Of a stretch of DNA of 64,000 nucleotides, positions 9,513 through 17,982 are shown piece by piece; positions within the stretch are counted from its first letter, which is position 1, and every line of letters begins with the position of its first letter. Position numbers and translations under genes: made by a program. A model generated the notes under the pieces. That model was not told where the DNA came from and made no database searches. It saw only the letters and a list, made by a program, of their open reading frames with translations. This DNA is from Anaerolineae bacterium (GTDB lineage Bacteria; Chloroflexota; Anaerolineae; Aggregatilineales; J027): assembly GCA_008933735.1 (NCBI GenBank), contig WBUL01000002.1, positions 273,937 through 337,936 of the forward strand. Reading direction: 5' to 3'.

Positions 9513-9518
9513 TATAAT
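9513..9518 (+). promoter_or_regulatory. -10 box, possible leaderless promoter of the metallopeptidase gene
   Basis: A perfect TATAAT ends six bases before the GTG at 9525. It lies inside the longer open frame that would start at 9498, which argues that 9525 is the true start. The -35 region (about 9490-9495) is poor. Confidence 0.5.
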
Positions 9519-9524
9519 GAAGAA

Positions 9525-10859
9525 GTGATCACATTACGACATTTGTTTCTACTACTCCTACTGATACTTCCGACCACTGTAACGGCGCAAAATAGAGTCA
9601 CTGCGTTTGTCTATGCGGAGGTCGGCTTTACCAGCCAATTTCCGGATGGGGTAATCTCCACGCTGGAAGTTACGCACGAACTGCGCCTTCAAGAAGCGCT
9701 TTTTTTTATGACGATGGACGAGGTCGTCATTTACGACAGCCAGGTCACCGTGCCGTCACATCAACCGGGAGAAAGGCTTACCCTGGTTGGCGCGTGGAAC
9801 GGGGTTTCTGTCACCGGTGAAATCGCTCCTCCCTGGACAAAAATCAAAACCTGGTGGCATCTGACCGATGAGGCAGGCAACTCGGTCATTACCCAGCCCG
9901 TGCTCCATCTCTATAACGTGCACGGCTCAAGGTCATGGGTCAAAATGGAAACTCAGGCCGTGAGCCTGTATGCCTATGACCAGCCGTCCAGTTTCCTGTA
10001 TCTGGCCGCGCAAATCGCTGACGAGGCTATGTTGAGTTTAAACCACAGCTACGGTTTTACTCTGCCCTACCGCCCCGCGGTCGTATTTTATAACAGCGCG
10101 GCAGAAGGGGATGCTGACTTAAGCCCATTCACACATTCAGCTTTTGGAAAATACTTCGGAGGGCGGGCCTATCCCGGCACAGGGGGTGTGGTTGTGCTGG
10201 CAAAAATCAACGAAATTCAGCAAATTATCCCCCATGAACTGGCACACTTATTTCAGTTTCAGTTAGGAGGTCAGTTTTTTGATGCACCACACTGGTGGCG
10301 CGAAGGGGACGCTAAACTGCACGAACCCGCAGAAACGTTAAGCGCCGATTTAAGCCGTGCCCGTGAACTTGCTCAAGACGGGCACTTGCCAGATTTGACA
10401 CTCTGGAATGAACTCCCCCCTGATAAAAGACATCTTGAAGACATGATGAAACTGGGGATGTCCTTCTTGTACTTTTTGCAGGAACAGTTCGGGGAGGCAT
10501 CGCACGCGGGCTTTTACGCCAACTGGCGGCAAAATCGAGATTTTCTTGGCACGTTTGTAATTACCTATGGATTCACGCTCCCAGAACTGGAAGCGCAGTG
10601 GAAGGGATGGTTGCTGGGAATCTCACCGGGACAAGCACAGGTTACATCGTCTTCCCTGAATGTACGAAGTGGGCCGGGAATGGATTTCGAGATTATCGCC
10701 CAGCTTGATCAACATGACCTTGTAACCCCGGTTGGTCGGGACGCCCATGGAACCTGGCTGATAGTTAAGTTAGGAAATGGGCAGGTGGGGTGGATCAGCC
10801 AGCAGTATGTGATTTATGCGGGGCTTACCCTCCAGCTTTCACCTCAATTGCCCCGATAA
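9525..10859 (+). CDS. Secreted MA-like (gluzincin) metallopeptidase with C-terminal SH3 domain
   Basis: Predicted zinc peptidase acting outside the membrane. The longest frame opens at 9498, but a perfect -10 box lies inside it, so I start at GTG 9525, which gives a clean signal peptide (MITLRHLFLLLLLILPTT, cut after TAQ) and 444 residues. The zinc motif HELAH is in QIIPHELAHLFQFQ, and a downstream acidic residue (WWREGDAKL) is placed where MA-clan enzymes have their third ligand. The C-terminal 60 residues are a bacterial SH3 domain (SLNVRSGPGMDFEIIAQL, then WLIVKLGNGQVGWIS), often used for cell-wall attachment. Family-level peptidase assignment is firm, the substrate is unknown. The next gene follows on the same strand from its own promoter. 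Confidence 0.75.
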   Translation: MITLRHLFLLLLLILPTTVTAQNRVTAFVYAEVGFTSQFPDGVISTLEVTHELRLQEALFFMTMDEVVIYDSQVTVPSHQPGERLTLVGAWNGVSVTGEIAPPWTKIKTWWHLTDEAGNSVITQPVLHLYNVHGSRSWVKMETQAVSLYAYDQPSSFLYLAAQIADEAMLSLNHSYGFTLPYRPAVVFYNSAAEGDADLSPFTHSAFGKYFGGRAYPGTGGVVVLAKINEIQQIIPHELAHLFQFQLGGQFFDAPHWWREGDAKLHEPAETLSADLSRARELAQDGHLPDLTLWNELPPDKRHLEDMMKLGMSFLYFLQEQFGEASHAGFYANWRQNRDFLGTFVITYGFTLPELEAQWKGWLLGISPGQAQVTSSSLNVRSGPGMDFEIIAQLDQHDLVTPVGRDAHGTWLIVKLGNGQVGWISQQYVIYAGLTLQLSPQLPR

Positions 10860-10876
10860 TTGGTTTCATCTATACT
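10848..10876 (+). promoter_or_regulatory. Predicted sigma-70-type promoter of the REC-GAF-cyclase gene
   Basis: TTGCCC (10848-10853), a 17-base spacer and TATACT (10871-10876). The -35 box overlaps the end of the upstream coding region. The start codon at 10904 follows about 27 bases later, after a GGAGG ribosome site. Confidence 0.6.
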
Positions 10877-10903
10877 GAAAAACCAAAGCCCTGGAGGATT
10901 TGG

Positions 10904-12490
10904 ATGAGTGCTGAACGCATTCTGATTGTGGACGACGGCAAAGAAAACCGGGATTTTATCGTAGAATACGTCCTCAAGCCCAACGGATTTGAAGCACTAA
11001 TTGCACGGGATGGCATGGAAGGGTTGCAAATGGCACGCCAGCACCATCCGGACCTGATCCTGCTGGATTTGCAAATGCCACAGATGAACGGACTAGAAGT
11101 CCTCCAGGCAATGCGGGCTGAACAGTTGGAAATACCTGTCATTTTGATGACTTTCCATGGCAGTGAGGAAATCGCCATTGATGTTTATCGCCTGGGAGTC
11201 AAGGATTACGTCAAAAAGCCGTATACGGTGGAGGAAATGTACGACGCCATCCAACGCAGCCTAAGTGAATCGCGTCTGAGGCGTGAAAAAGAACTTTTAA
11301 CCGAACGGCTTATCCGGGCTAACGCGGAAATGAACCAGCGTGTACGAGAATTGGGCGTGCTGTATAACGTGGGTAAAAGTGTCACCGCTCTTATGAACAT
11401 GCAAGACCTGTTGGGGCGGGTCGTGGAAGCCGCAGCCCAGTTGACCTCCTGTGAAGAGGTCAGCCTGTATCTGGTCAGCGACAATGATGAACTGGTCTGT
11501 AAGGCGATTCGTCGGCAGAGCGAACAACGCACCCATGCCCTGGATGAAATCCGAGATGATCCCTTAGCGATCCAGGCCATTCACGCACTTGCCCCTGTTG
11601 TCATGTCCGCGCAAGAAATCAGCGAAGCCCGTCGCATCAATCCGTCCGCGCCCTCGGCGGCAATGGCAACACCGCTGGTGCTGGCAAATCAGGCGGTGGG
11701 AGCACTGGTTGTCAAGAATCTATCCCTGGAAGCACGGATTTTTACCCGGCACGACGCCGGACTGCTCAGCGCCCTTTCCGATTACGCGGCGATTGCTTAC
11801 GAAAACGCCAGCCATTATGAAGCTCTGGGCCGCCGCAAGGAAGACGAAAAGAACAGCATCCGGCAGGCATTTGAACGTTTTGTTGCGCCCAGCATTGTAG
11901 ACCGGGTGCTGACTGACCCCAATGCCATCGAACTGGGTGGAGTTCGCCGCGAAATCACTGCCTTTTTTGCGGATTTGCGTGGCTATACCACATTCTCGGA
12001 AAAAGCCCCGCCAGAACAGGTCGTTGAACTGCTTAACGAGTATTTTAGCCTCGCCGCCGACGTAATTTTTTCCCATGAAGGCACGCTGGATAAATTTTTG
12101 GGTGACGCCGTGATGGCTTTATTTAACACTCCGACCAGCCAGCCTGACCACGTGCTGCGTGCCGTACAGACCGCGATTGATTTGCAGCGGCGGGTGACGG
12201 AAGCCAATGATGAACGCGGCGGCGGACTTCGTTTTGGCATTGGGCTTCATGTTGGGGATGCGGTTGTCGGTTATGTTGGAGCGGCGCAGGCGATGAATTA
12301 TACGGCGATTGGCGATACCGTCAACATCGCCCAGCGTGTCCAGGAAGTTGCACAGGCGGGGCAAATTCTGGTGACGGAAGCCTTCGCTAAACGCATCAGC
12401 GACCAGGTGCACATGCGCCAATTAGGAAAGCTGCCTATCCGAGGCCGTGCAGAAGGCGTCATGGTCTTTGAAATCAAGGGCATCAAGTGA
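10904..12490 (+). CDS. Receiver-GAF-class III adenylate cyclase
   Basis: 528-residue phospho-regulated cyclase that should make cyclic AMP from ATP. I start at ATG 10904, which has GGAGG six to seven bases upstream and matches the receiver start (MSAERILIVDDGKENR); a longer frame from 10790 would include the promoter. Domains: receiver 1-120 with D10/D11, D55 and K104; a coiled segment; a GAF domain at about 160-310; and a class III cyclase at about 330-528. The cyclase keeps both metal aspartates (FFADLRGYTTFSEK and FLGDAVMALF), Lys before FLGD and Asp in AIGDTVNIAQRV, residues that select adenine. A Shine-Dalgarno and a good promoter suggest its own transcript. A related REC-cyclase without GAF lies at 40329. 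Confidence 0.88.
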   Translation: MSAERILIVDDGKENRDFIVEYVLKPNGFEALIARDGMEGLQMARQHHPDLILLDLQMPQMNGLEVLQAMRAEQLEIPVILMTFHGSEEIAIDVYRLGVKDYVKKPYTVEEMYDAIQRSLSESRLRREKELLTERLIRANAEMNQRVRELGVLYNVGKSVTALMNMQDLLGRVVEAAAQLTSCEEVSLYLVSDNDELVCKAIRRQSEQRTHALDEIRDDPLAIQAIHALAPVVMSAQEISEARRINPSAPSAAMATPLVLANQAVGALVVKNLSLEARIFTRHDAGLLSALSDYAAIAYENASHYEALGRRKEDEKNSIRQAFERFVAPSIVDRVLTDPNAIELGGVRREITAFFADLRGYTTFSEKAPPEQVVELLNEYFSLAADVIFSHEGTLDKFLGDAVMALFNTPTSQPDHVLRAVQTAIDLQRRVTEANDERGGGLRFGIGLHVGDAVVGYVGAAQAMNYTAIGDTVNIAQRVQEVAQAGQILVTEAFAKRISDQVHMRQLGKLPIRGRAEGVMVFEIKGIK

Positions 12491-12500
12491 GGTAAACAAA

Positions 12501-12529
12501 TTGCATCAATTTCAATGTCCGTTTATAAT
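12501..12529 (+). promoter_or_regulatory. Strong predicted promoter of the V4R gene, with a ~105-base leader
   Basis: TTGCAT (12501-12506), 17 bases, then a perfect TATAAT (12524-12529). Transcription would start near 12536, leaving a leader of about 105 bases before the ATG. The leader contains only a small CAAAA/TTTTG inverted repeat and shows no riboswitch that I recognise. Confidence 0.7.
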
Positions 12530-12641
12530 CGTCTTCTGTGGGTAAAGCGCAGCAGTAATAAATAAGCAGCGTAGGATAATGGCAAAATCGTCTTTTGCTC
12601 ACCTAGTACTTTACAGCGCATGAATCGGAGGAACAATTAGA

Positions 12642-13271
12642 ATGGCGCCGGAAAAAAGCGGTTTTAACTACCCTAATAAGTTCGCCCGTATATACCTGGA
12701 AGCCATGGAAGAGATTATGGGTAAGAATGGTCTGAATGCCATTCTTAATCTGGCCGGTCTTCAAGAATTTATCGGCAATTATCCACCAGATAATCTTGAA
12801 AAAGCCTTTGACTTTTCTTTTTACACAGGTCTTCAGGTGGCCTTGGAAGATATGTACGGCCCACGTGGGGGGCGCGGTCTGGCGCTGCGAGCTGGGCGTG
12901 CGTCTTTTGCAGAAGGGTTACGCGGTTTCGGTGCACTCGCAGGCGTAGGCGATCTTGCCTTTAAAGTGCTGCCCCTGGCTGCCAAACTCAAAATCGGGCT
13001 GCCTGCTATGGCAAACATCCTCACCCAGTTCTCAGACCAGATTTCCAATGTTTACGAAGAGGGTGACAAATACATATACACGATGGAACGCTGCCCGATG
13101 TGCTGGAATCGCAAGGCTGATAAACCCGTCTGTTATGCGGGTCAGGGTCTGCTGCAAGAAGGTCTGCGCTGGGTCTCTGGTGGGCATGAATTTAAAGTCG
13201 ACATGGCTACCTGCATCGCTAAAGGCGATGATATGGGACGCTACGTCATTTACAAGGAACCCATTGGCTAA
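12642..13271 (+). CDS. V4R (4-vinyl reductase / hydrocarbon-binding) domain protein
   Basis: 209 residues. The C-terminal half has the V4R signature: a CPMCW cysteine pair, a second Cys (KPVCYAGQG), a G-L-L-Q-E-G-L-R-W segment and a final Cys (MATCIAKGDD) followed by a beta strand. V4R domains bind small hydrophobic ligands and are found in BchJ-like proteins and in transcription or signalling proteins. The N-terminal 90 residues look helical and hold a conserved Gly-Arg-rich patch (YGPRGGRGLALRAGRA). There is no signal peptide or membrane segment, so it should be cytoplasmic. It has a strong promoter, a GGAGGA ribosome site nine bases upstream and a terminator downstream, hence is a single-gene unit. 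The ligand is not identifiable from sequence. Confidence 0.8.
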   Translation: MAPEKSGFNYPNKFARIYLEAMEEIMGKNGLNAILNLAGLQEFIGNYPPDNLEKAFDFSFYTGLQVALEDMYGPRGGRGLALRAGRASFAEGLRGFGALAGVGDLAFKVLPLAAKLKIGLPAMANILTQFSDQISNVYEEGDKYIYTMERCPMCWNRKADKPVCYAGQGLLQEGLRWVSGGHEFKVDMATCIAKGDDMGRYVIYKEPIG

Positions 13272-13307
13272 TTAGAGCCATCTTCTTTTCTGATACTTAA
13301 TTTGCTT

Positions 13308-13334
13308 AACCTCGGTTTTTTGACCGGGGTTTTG
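13308..13334 (+). terminator. Terminator after the V4R gene
   Basis: Stem AACCTCGGT (13308-13316) pairs with ACCGGGGTT (13323-13331) with one G-T wobble, followed by TT plus the T-rich start of the next region. The loop is itself T-rich. Confidence 0.65.
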
Positions 13335-13387
13335 CTGTTTGCCTGCAATGCTTTAAAATGCGTGTAGATTTTGAGGAGATAACAGAC

Positions 13388-14539
13388 ATGCGCCGGGTGT
13401 GGGTAATGATATTTCTGCTTTTGTTGGCTGGGTTGGCCTGTACGCTGACCGGTTCAGATAATGATGCCACGCCGGTGAGCAACCCAATTTCATCCAGCAA
13501 ACCAACGGTAACGATCAGTCAACCAACGGGCGGACAGGCCTTTCAGGTGGGAGATAAAATCACTGTACAGGCGCAGGCATCCGATGCCGGATCGGGCGTG
13601 ACGCGGGTGGAACTGCGCGTGAACAATGTGATCGTGGACAGTCAGACTTCGGAAAATCCTGCCGGGGAACCAAGCCTGACCGTACTGCTTGATTATGTGG
13701 CGGCTGTGCCTTCCGAAAGTTTGACGCTGACAGTGCGGGCATATCGCGGGGTAACCGCCAGCGATGACGCCAATGTAACCGTTCGAGTCGGGGAAAGAGG
13801 ATCAACCGGAGTCACGCCAACAACCGGAGGGAGCACGACGGGAGGCAGCACCACCGGCGGCAGTACGACGGGAGGCAGCACCACCGGCAGTAACACTTCG
13901 AATCCGGTTTGCCGAGCACGTATAGATACCAACGGGCTGCGCTTCCGGGCGGGCCCTGGCACAGACTATAATATTCTGAGCTCATTTAACCTCGGAACCG
14001 AACTTCCACTTGTCGGCAGATTAGGCGATAACTCATGGTGGGAAGTTACCAGCAGCAATCAGCGCGGCTGGGTCAGCGCAGCCTATACGACTCTGCTGGG
14101 TAACTGCCAGAATATTCCAATTACCACACCACCCGCCTCACCAACCCCGGTTGCCACCAATACGTCCTCTGCGCCGCAGCTTGCGAATCTCACGGTTTCT
14201 ACCCTGACCGGTGCCAATAACATCGTCCTGATCGGCGGTGAAGTGGCAACTTCCTATGTGCTGCGCGTCAAAAATGTAGGGCAGACTGCGGCGGGCGCAT
14301 TTAACGTGACTATTTTCTATCCTAATAACACCGCCTTTGATTATACAGTACAGTCCCTGGCCCCCAACGCCGAGGTCGAAATTCCCGGAGTGACAGCAGT
14401 CTTTAACTCGCCGGGCACCTATCGTTTGGAAGTGCTGGTTGACTCAAGCAACAACATTACCGAAAGCACCGAAGACGACAACCGCAAGACGCTGGACATT
14501 GCGGTCGTTTTCCCAACGCCGACACCGGAAGGCCAGTAA
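13388..14539 (+). CDS. Lipoprotein with Ig-like, SH3 and CARDB-type domains
   Basis: 383 residues from ATG 13388, chosen because GAGGAG lies nine bases upstream and the product then starts MRRVWVMIFLLLLAGLAC, a lipoprotein signal with lipobox LAGLAC. Domain order: an Ig-like beta domain (about 40-140), a flexible TTGGS repeat, a bacterial SH3 domain (about 180-235, with FRAGPGTDYNIL and WWEVTSSNQRGWV), a Pro/Ser/Thr linker, and a CARDB-like adhesion domain (about 265-375, with GGEVATSYVLRVKNVGQTAAG). This is a surface-anchored protein, probably contacting wall polymers or partner proteins. It is followed after two bases by a second SH3 lipoprotein and then by signal peptidase I, implying one operon. 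Function beyond binding is unknown. Confidence 0.8.
   Translation: MRRVWVMIFLLLLAGLACTLTGSDNDATPVSNPISSSKPTVTISQPTGGQAFQVGDKITVQAQASDAGSGVTRVELRVNNVIVDSQTSENPAGEPSLTVLLDYVAAVPSESLTLTVRAYRGVTASDDANVTVRVGERGSTGVTPTTGGSTTGGSTTGGSTTGGSTTGSNTSNPVCRARIDTNGLRFRAGPGTDYNILSSFNLGTELPLVGRLGDNSWWEVTSSNQRGWVSAAYTTLLGNCQNIPITTPPASPTPVATNTSSAPQLANLTVSTLTGANNIVLIGGEVATSYVLRVKNVGQTAAGAFNVTIFYPNNTAFDYTVQSLAPNAEVEIPGVTAVFNSPGTYRLEVLVDSSNNITESTEDDNRKTLDIAVVFPTPTPEGQ
13820..13891 (+). repeat. In-frame 15-base tandem repeat encoding TTGGS
   Basis: Four tandem 15-base units plus a partial unit encode a Thr-Thr-Gly-Gly-Ser linker. The units differ mainly at third codon positions, so the peptide is conserved more than the DNA. 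Confidence 0.85.
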
Positions 14540-14541
14540 TC

Positions 14542-15249
14542 ATGCGTTCTTTTTTCTGGGTACCGTTGTTTCTGATACTAGCGACGCTGGCGTGCAGCCT
14601 GAAACCTATTGAGAAAGGTGACAAAGATTCACCAACGGAACAGGCCAGCGTCACCTATGCCCAACCCTCCGTATCGATTCTCGCACCCACCTCCGGCCAA
14701 CAGGTGGCGATGGGTACCGATGTGGAAATTCAGGTTATGGCGTCCGGCACAGATGGTGTTGATCGGGTGCAGTTGAGCGTCAGCGGGCGTACCAGCAGCA
14801 CCAAAGCTTTCCCGGAAGCCACCAATTCCGCCGAAGCCCTGCTGCGCTGGAGGCCCGACAGGGAAGGCACGTTCAATTTGTCGGTCGTGGCCTTTCGAGG
14901 TCTCTCGACCAGTGAACCAGCGGTGATTCAGCTTCAGGTCGTAGGGCGCGGCGACCCCATTACAAACCCTGCCAGCGGGCAGCCCAACATCACCAATTCG
15001 CGGACCGAGTGCAACGCCCGTGTGCTCATCAGCAATCTGAGGATCCGCACGGGTCCCGGAACGAATTTCCAGCGTGAAGGGTATTATGATCTGAATGAAG
15101 AAGTCGTGGTTATCGGGCAGAGCGATAACCCGAATGAGCGCTGGCTTAAGGTGCGCCGCCTTGATCGCAGCGAGAAATGGATGCTGGCGAATTCCGAATG
15201 GGTGGCAGTAACAGGCAATTGTGATACGCTCCCTGTAGTAACGAATTGA
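14542..15249 (+). CDS. SH3-domain lipoprotein
   Basis: 235 residues. A lipoprotein signal starts MRSFFWVPLFLILATLAC with lipobox LATLAC. An Ig-like/bacterial beta domain follows (about 45-135), then a linker and a bacterial SH3 domain (about 155-225) with NLRIRTGPGTNFQREGYY and WLKVRRLDRSEKWM. It looks like a shorter relative of the preceding lipoprotein: same signal type, same order of Ig-like and SH3 parts, but no CARDB tail. The start codon lies two bases after the upstream stop, so translation is probably coupled. The likely role is a wall- or partner-binding surface protein. Confidence 0.78.
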   Translation: MRSFFWVPLFLILATLACSLKPIEKGDKDSPTEQASVTYAQPSVSILAPTSGQQVAMGTDVEIQVMASGTDGVDRVQLSVSGRTSSTKAFPEATNSAEALLRWRPDREGTFNLSVVAFRGLSTSEPAVIQLQVVGRGDPITNPASGQPNITNSRTECNARVLISNLRIRTGPGTNFQREGYYDLNEEVVVIGQSDNPNERWLKVRRLDRSEKWMLANSEWVAVTGNCDTLPVVTN

Positions 15250-15256
15250 GAGACTC

Positions 15257-15898
15257 GTGCAAAAATCACCTGACGTGTCCCCGCGCCCACAGCTAGGGCG
15301 GCGCTCGTTTACCCGCGAACTGCTAGAAACGCTGCTTCTGATTGTCGCCATTTATACACTGGTGAATCTGGCGACTGCTCGTTTTGTGGTCGAAGGTCAC
15401 AGTATGCTGCCAAATTTTGAGGGGGACGAATACCTGATTGTCAGCCGATTCGATTACATTATCGGCGATCCACAGCGCGGCGACATCGTCGTGTTTCACT
15501 ATCCTCAGAATCCGGAACGGGATTTTATTAAGCGGGTAATTGGCCTGCCCGGTGAAGCCGTCCAGATGAAAAATGGCCTGGTGTTCATTAACGGGACCCC
15601 CCTTGATGAACCCTATGTGCTGGATTTATGCACCAGTTCTACCTGCAAGGATCAGGAGTGGGTGTTGGGGGAGGATGACTATTTTGTGCTGGGCGATAAC
15701 CGCAATGCCAGCCAGGATAGTGTGCGGTTTGGCCCGATTCACCGCTCGCATATTGTAGGGCGGGCCTGGATTCAGTATTGGCCGCCCTCACGCTGGAAAA
15801 TTATCAACCACCACGAGTACGGTGCCCCACCGCCGATTCCTACCCCAACCCCAACCAACACGCCGGTGCCGCCGCTTTCCGACAGCATGGGGGGCTAA
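15257..15898 (+). CDS. lepB: Signal peptidase I
   Basis: 213-residue membrane protease that removes signal peptides from exported proteins. One N-terminal transmembrane helix (about 22-40) precedes the Ser-Lys dyad: S49 in VEGHSMLPNF and K92 in DFIKRVIGLPGE. The box E motif VLGDNRNASQDSVRFGPI is complete. The start is a GTG seven bases after the upstream stop with a GAGAG ribosome site. The C-terminus carries an extra Pro/Thr tail (PIPTPTPTNTPVPP) not needed for catalysis. It closes the operon of two SH3 lipoproteins, which need processing by lipoprotein signal peptidase rather than this enzyme. Its stop overlaps a short frame on the other strand. Confidence 0.95.
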   Translation: MQKSPDVSPRPQLGRRSFTRELLETLLLIVAIYTLVNLATARFVVEGHSMLPNFEGDEYLIVSRFDYIIGDPQRGDIVVFHYPQNPERDFIKRVIGLPGEAVQMKNGLVFINGTPLDEPYVLDLCTSSTCKDQEWVLGEDDYFVLGDNRNASQDSVRFGPIHRSHIVGRAWIQYWPPSRWKIINHHEYGAPPPIPTPTPTNTPVPPLSDSMGG

Positions 15899-16050
15899 TC
15901 GGCGAAGACAACGCTCCTGCCCGCGAACATGCTCGTTCCGTGTGCCCACCCATTTCCCAGATGTACCTGGATTTGGCCGGACGGCAGATTAAACAATTCA
16001 ATAACCGACTCAGCGCTGTAGGTGTCACCGCGCTCCTCAACCAGCAGCAC
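15895..16050 (-). CDS. Short uncertain reading frame, possible gene remnant
   Basis: On the minus strand an open frame runs from just after the FHA gene's stop to 15895. The FHA gene ends TAA, is followed directly by an in-frame TGA, and the frame then continues without a stop for about 70 codons. The part from GTG 16050 gives 51 residues with natural composition (LLVEERGDTYSAESVIELF then QIQVHLGNGWAHGTSMFAG). Its stop overlaps the lepB stop by four bases, the same arrangement seen at four other convergent pairs here. No ribosome site is visible. It may be the relic of a longer gene or of an FHA-gene extension. I do not recognise the family. Confidence 0.3.
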   Translation of the reverse strand: MLLVEERGDTYSAESVIELFNLPSGQIQVHLGNGWAHGTSMFAGRSVVFAD

Positions 16051-16110
16051 AGGCGAAAGCGCCTGGGGTTTTACACCCTGTGCAGTACGACCAGCAAGGC
16101 CATTTTTTCA

Positions 16111-16638
16111 TTATAGTTTATTCTCGGCCTCAACAAAGGAAATCCTGAGGCTCAACCCCCCTAATCGCAGCGTATCTCCGTGACACAAAACATAGGCATG
16201 ACCAGAGGATAACTTTTCGCCGTTAATATACGTGCCATTAAGCGTCCCCAAATCCTCAACAATCAGGATCGCGGGCATCCTGATCAGACGGACATGGCGG
16301 CGCGACACGCCATAACTCGCCGCGCCATAGGGGGCAAGGTCGATTCGCATTACATGCGATTCCGGCGCACCTCGCCCCAGAATCATATGGTTGTCGTTTT
16401 CGAAACTTATATCGAGATTTTTATCAGCCTGTTCGACATAAAATTGCAGCCGTTTATCCTTAGGGAAGTACGCCCGGCGAGTCGGTGACTGCATAGGGAT
16501 GTCCTGCGTCTCCTCCGGAACAAGCAGCGTTTGTTCGGCAGACCTAACATCCCGCATATTAAATTGGCATTTCTTGCAATGGATACTTAAAGGCGGATTC
16601 AAAGTGCCGCAGTTGGGGCAAATAATCTGGTCGCTCAT
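16111..16638 (-). CDS. Zinc-ribbon FHA-domain protein
   Basis: 175 residues. I start at ATG 16638 (MSDQIICPNCG); the longer frame adds a non-homologous-looking lead. The N-terminus is a zinc ribbon with CPNC and CKKC knuckles. The C-terminal 100 residues are an FHA domain, a reader of phosphothreonine: ILGRGAPESHVMRID, then GVSRRHVRLIRM with the conserved Ser-Arg-His, then LGTLNGTYINGEKL with the Asn-Gly turn, then GDTLRLGGLSLRI. It should be cytoplasmic and could bind targets of the Ser/Thr kinase encoded at 22113, though nothing here shows that directly. Unlike the FHA protein at 28141 it has no membrane anchor. The next gene upstream, a sigma factor, ends at a terminator. Confidence 0.85.
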   Translation of the reverse strand: MSDQIICPNCGTLNPPLSIHCKKCQFNMRDVRSAEQTLLVPEETQDIPMQSPTRRAYFPKDKRLQFYVEQADKNLDISFENDNHMILGRGAPESHVMRIDLAPYGAASYGVSRRHVRLIRMPAILIVEDLGTLNGTYINGEKLSSGHAYVLCHGDTLRLGGLSLRISFVEAENKL

Positions 16639-16689
16639 GAATGACTTTCTCAGCAATGCCCTTTCATTATAGCAGAACTTGTATCCCAT

Positions 16690-16719
16690 AAAAAAAGCGT
16701 ATACTTTTAGTATACGCTT
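16690..16719 (-). terminator. Rho-independent terminator of the sigma factor gene
   Basis: A perfect 10-bp stem, AAGCGTATAC (16695-16704) with GTATACGCTT (16710-16719), and a five-base loop. On the minus strand it is followed by a run of T. It lies 35 bases after the sigma gene's stop and overlaps the region upstream of the FHA gene. Confidence 0.9.
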
Positions 16720-16754
16720 CGCACATAGGAGGGGGGATTTATAGGCCTTCTGGT

Positions 16755-17690
16755 CTATTCCAGCCAGTCTTTCAAACCATGTTCCTTCTGCATTTCGCGC
16801 AGTCGCCGCAGCGCCTCATGCTGAAGCTGGCGGATGCGCTCGCGGCTGTAACCCATCACCTTGCCAATTTGCGCCATGCTGTGGGAAACACCGTCCTCAA
16901 AACCATAGTGCAGGCTGATGATCCGCGCCTCGCGCGATGGAAGGGAGTCAAGGAGGTAAGAGACAGCCTCCATCAGCATATTATTGGCTGTAATGTCCTC
17001 TGGTTGGGCGCTGTCCGAATTTTCCAGCAGTTCAGCGTAGGGACGTTCACTTTCTTCACCTACCAGTTCGTCAATCCGCACCGGGTCCTGCACCACTGAA
17101 AGCGTTTGTTCAATCTGGTCAATAGAGAGTTCCATCTCATCAGAAATCTCTTCCACAGAGGGTTCGCGCCCCAGGCTCTGGGACAATTTATCCGAGACGC
17201 GGCGGATCCGTCCCCAGCGCTGCCCCTGATTAATGGGCAGGCGAATAGTGCGTCCAAGATTGCCCGCCGCACGGGTTATACTCTGCCGAATCCACCATGT
17301 CGCATACGTGCTGAGGCGCACGTTTCGATCAGCATCAAAGCGATCTACCGCCTTCAACAGACCGAGATTGCCTTCCTGAATAAGATCAGCTAGCGGGAGG
17401 CCACGCCCCTGATAGGTTTTTGCGATGGACACCACCAGACGTGTATTGGCAAGGATAAGTTCCTTGCGGGCTTCTTCTCCCATTTCCACAACGGCCTGCA
17501 AGTCTTCGATTTCCTCCGGATTGCCGTTCCCTTTTTCAAGACGGCGCTGCGCCTGTTGGCCCAACTTGACCAGCCGCGCCAGGCTCTGTTCTTGTTCGGG
17601 GGATAGGAGTTCGGAGATGGGACGAATATCCCGAAAGTAAATTTGCAGCAAATCAGAACTCGAATCGTGCATATGATTTCTGGCTAGCAT
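16755..17690 (-). CDS. Group 2 sigma-70 family RNA polymerase sigma factor
   Basis: 311 residues. I start at ATG 17690 because a full AGGAGGAG ribosome site lies seven bases upstream; a longer frame from GTG 17720 would contain that site. The protein shows region 1.2 ([10 protein letters not shown]), region 2 ([33 protein letters not shown] and the -10 recognition stretch [16 protein letters not shown] variant here [11 protein letters not shown]), region 3 ([13 protein letters not shown]) and region 4 ([18 protein letters not shown]). It lacks the acidic N-terminal region 1.1 of the housekeeping factor, so it is best called a group 2 or SigA-like alternative sigma. A strong terminator follows. 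It probably controls a general stress or growth-phase regulon, which cannot be read from this window. Confidence 0.9.
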   Translation of the reverse strand: MLARNHMHDSSSDLLQIYFRDIRPISELLSPEQEQSLARLVKLGQQAQRRLEKGNGNPEEIEDLQAVVEMGEEARKELILANTRLVVSIAKTYQGRGLPLADLIQEGNLGLLKAVDRFDADRNVRLSTYATWWIRQSITRAAGNLGRTIRLPINQGQRWGRIRRVSDKLSQSLGREPSVEEISDEMELSIDQIEQTLSVVQDPVRIDELVGEESERPYAELLENSDSAQPEDITANNMLMEAVSYLLDSLPSREARIISLHYGFEDGVSHSMAQIGKVMGYSRERIRQLQHEALRRLREMQKEHGLKDWLE

Positions 17691-17982
17691 TCCGATACTC
17701 CTCCTGTGATTCACTTTCACTTTTAAAACGTCTGTTTGGTCAGTTTAGATTGTTCAACTAGCTCTGAATTTCACAATTCGATGGCATTGAAATTCATGAC
17801 GATACGATTTGTCCATATCATAACATGTACAACTCTTGAAAAAAAGTTATACAAACTATTTTCATCAAACTCTCATCTTTCCCTTTTCGGGAAAATGTTC
17901 TACCCAGTAAGATAGAAATTGATTTGCAAAGCTTACGTGAGAATTTGATGAGAAAGAGCCCACCCTGCGGCGGGCCGTGGGG
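17691..17982. other. AT-rich intergenic region upstream of the sigma factor
   Basis: About 290 bases, the longest gap in the window. It holds the sigma ribosome site, AT-rich DNA with runs such as a seven-A tract around 17840, and, at its left end, the terminator of the molybdopterin gene. No convincing -35/-10 pair with 16-18 spacing was found, nor any open frame above 40 codons with a start and ribosome site. Confidence 0.5.
17950..17975 (-). terminator. Terminator of the molybdopterin oxidoreductase gene
   Basis: On the minus strand GCCCGCC and GGTGGGC (spanning 17958-17975) form a 7-bp stem with one G-U pair and a four-base loop, followed by TCTTTCTC. It lies eight bases after the stop codon. 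Confidence 0.55.
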
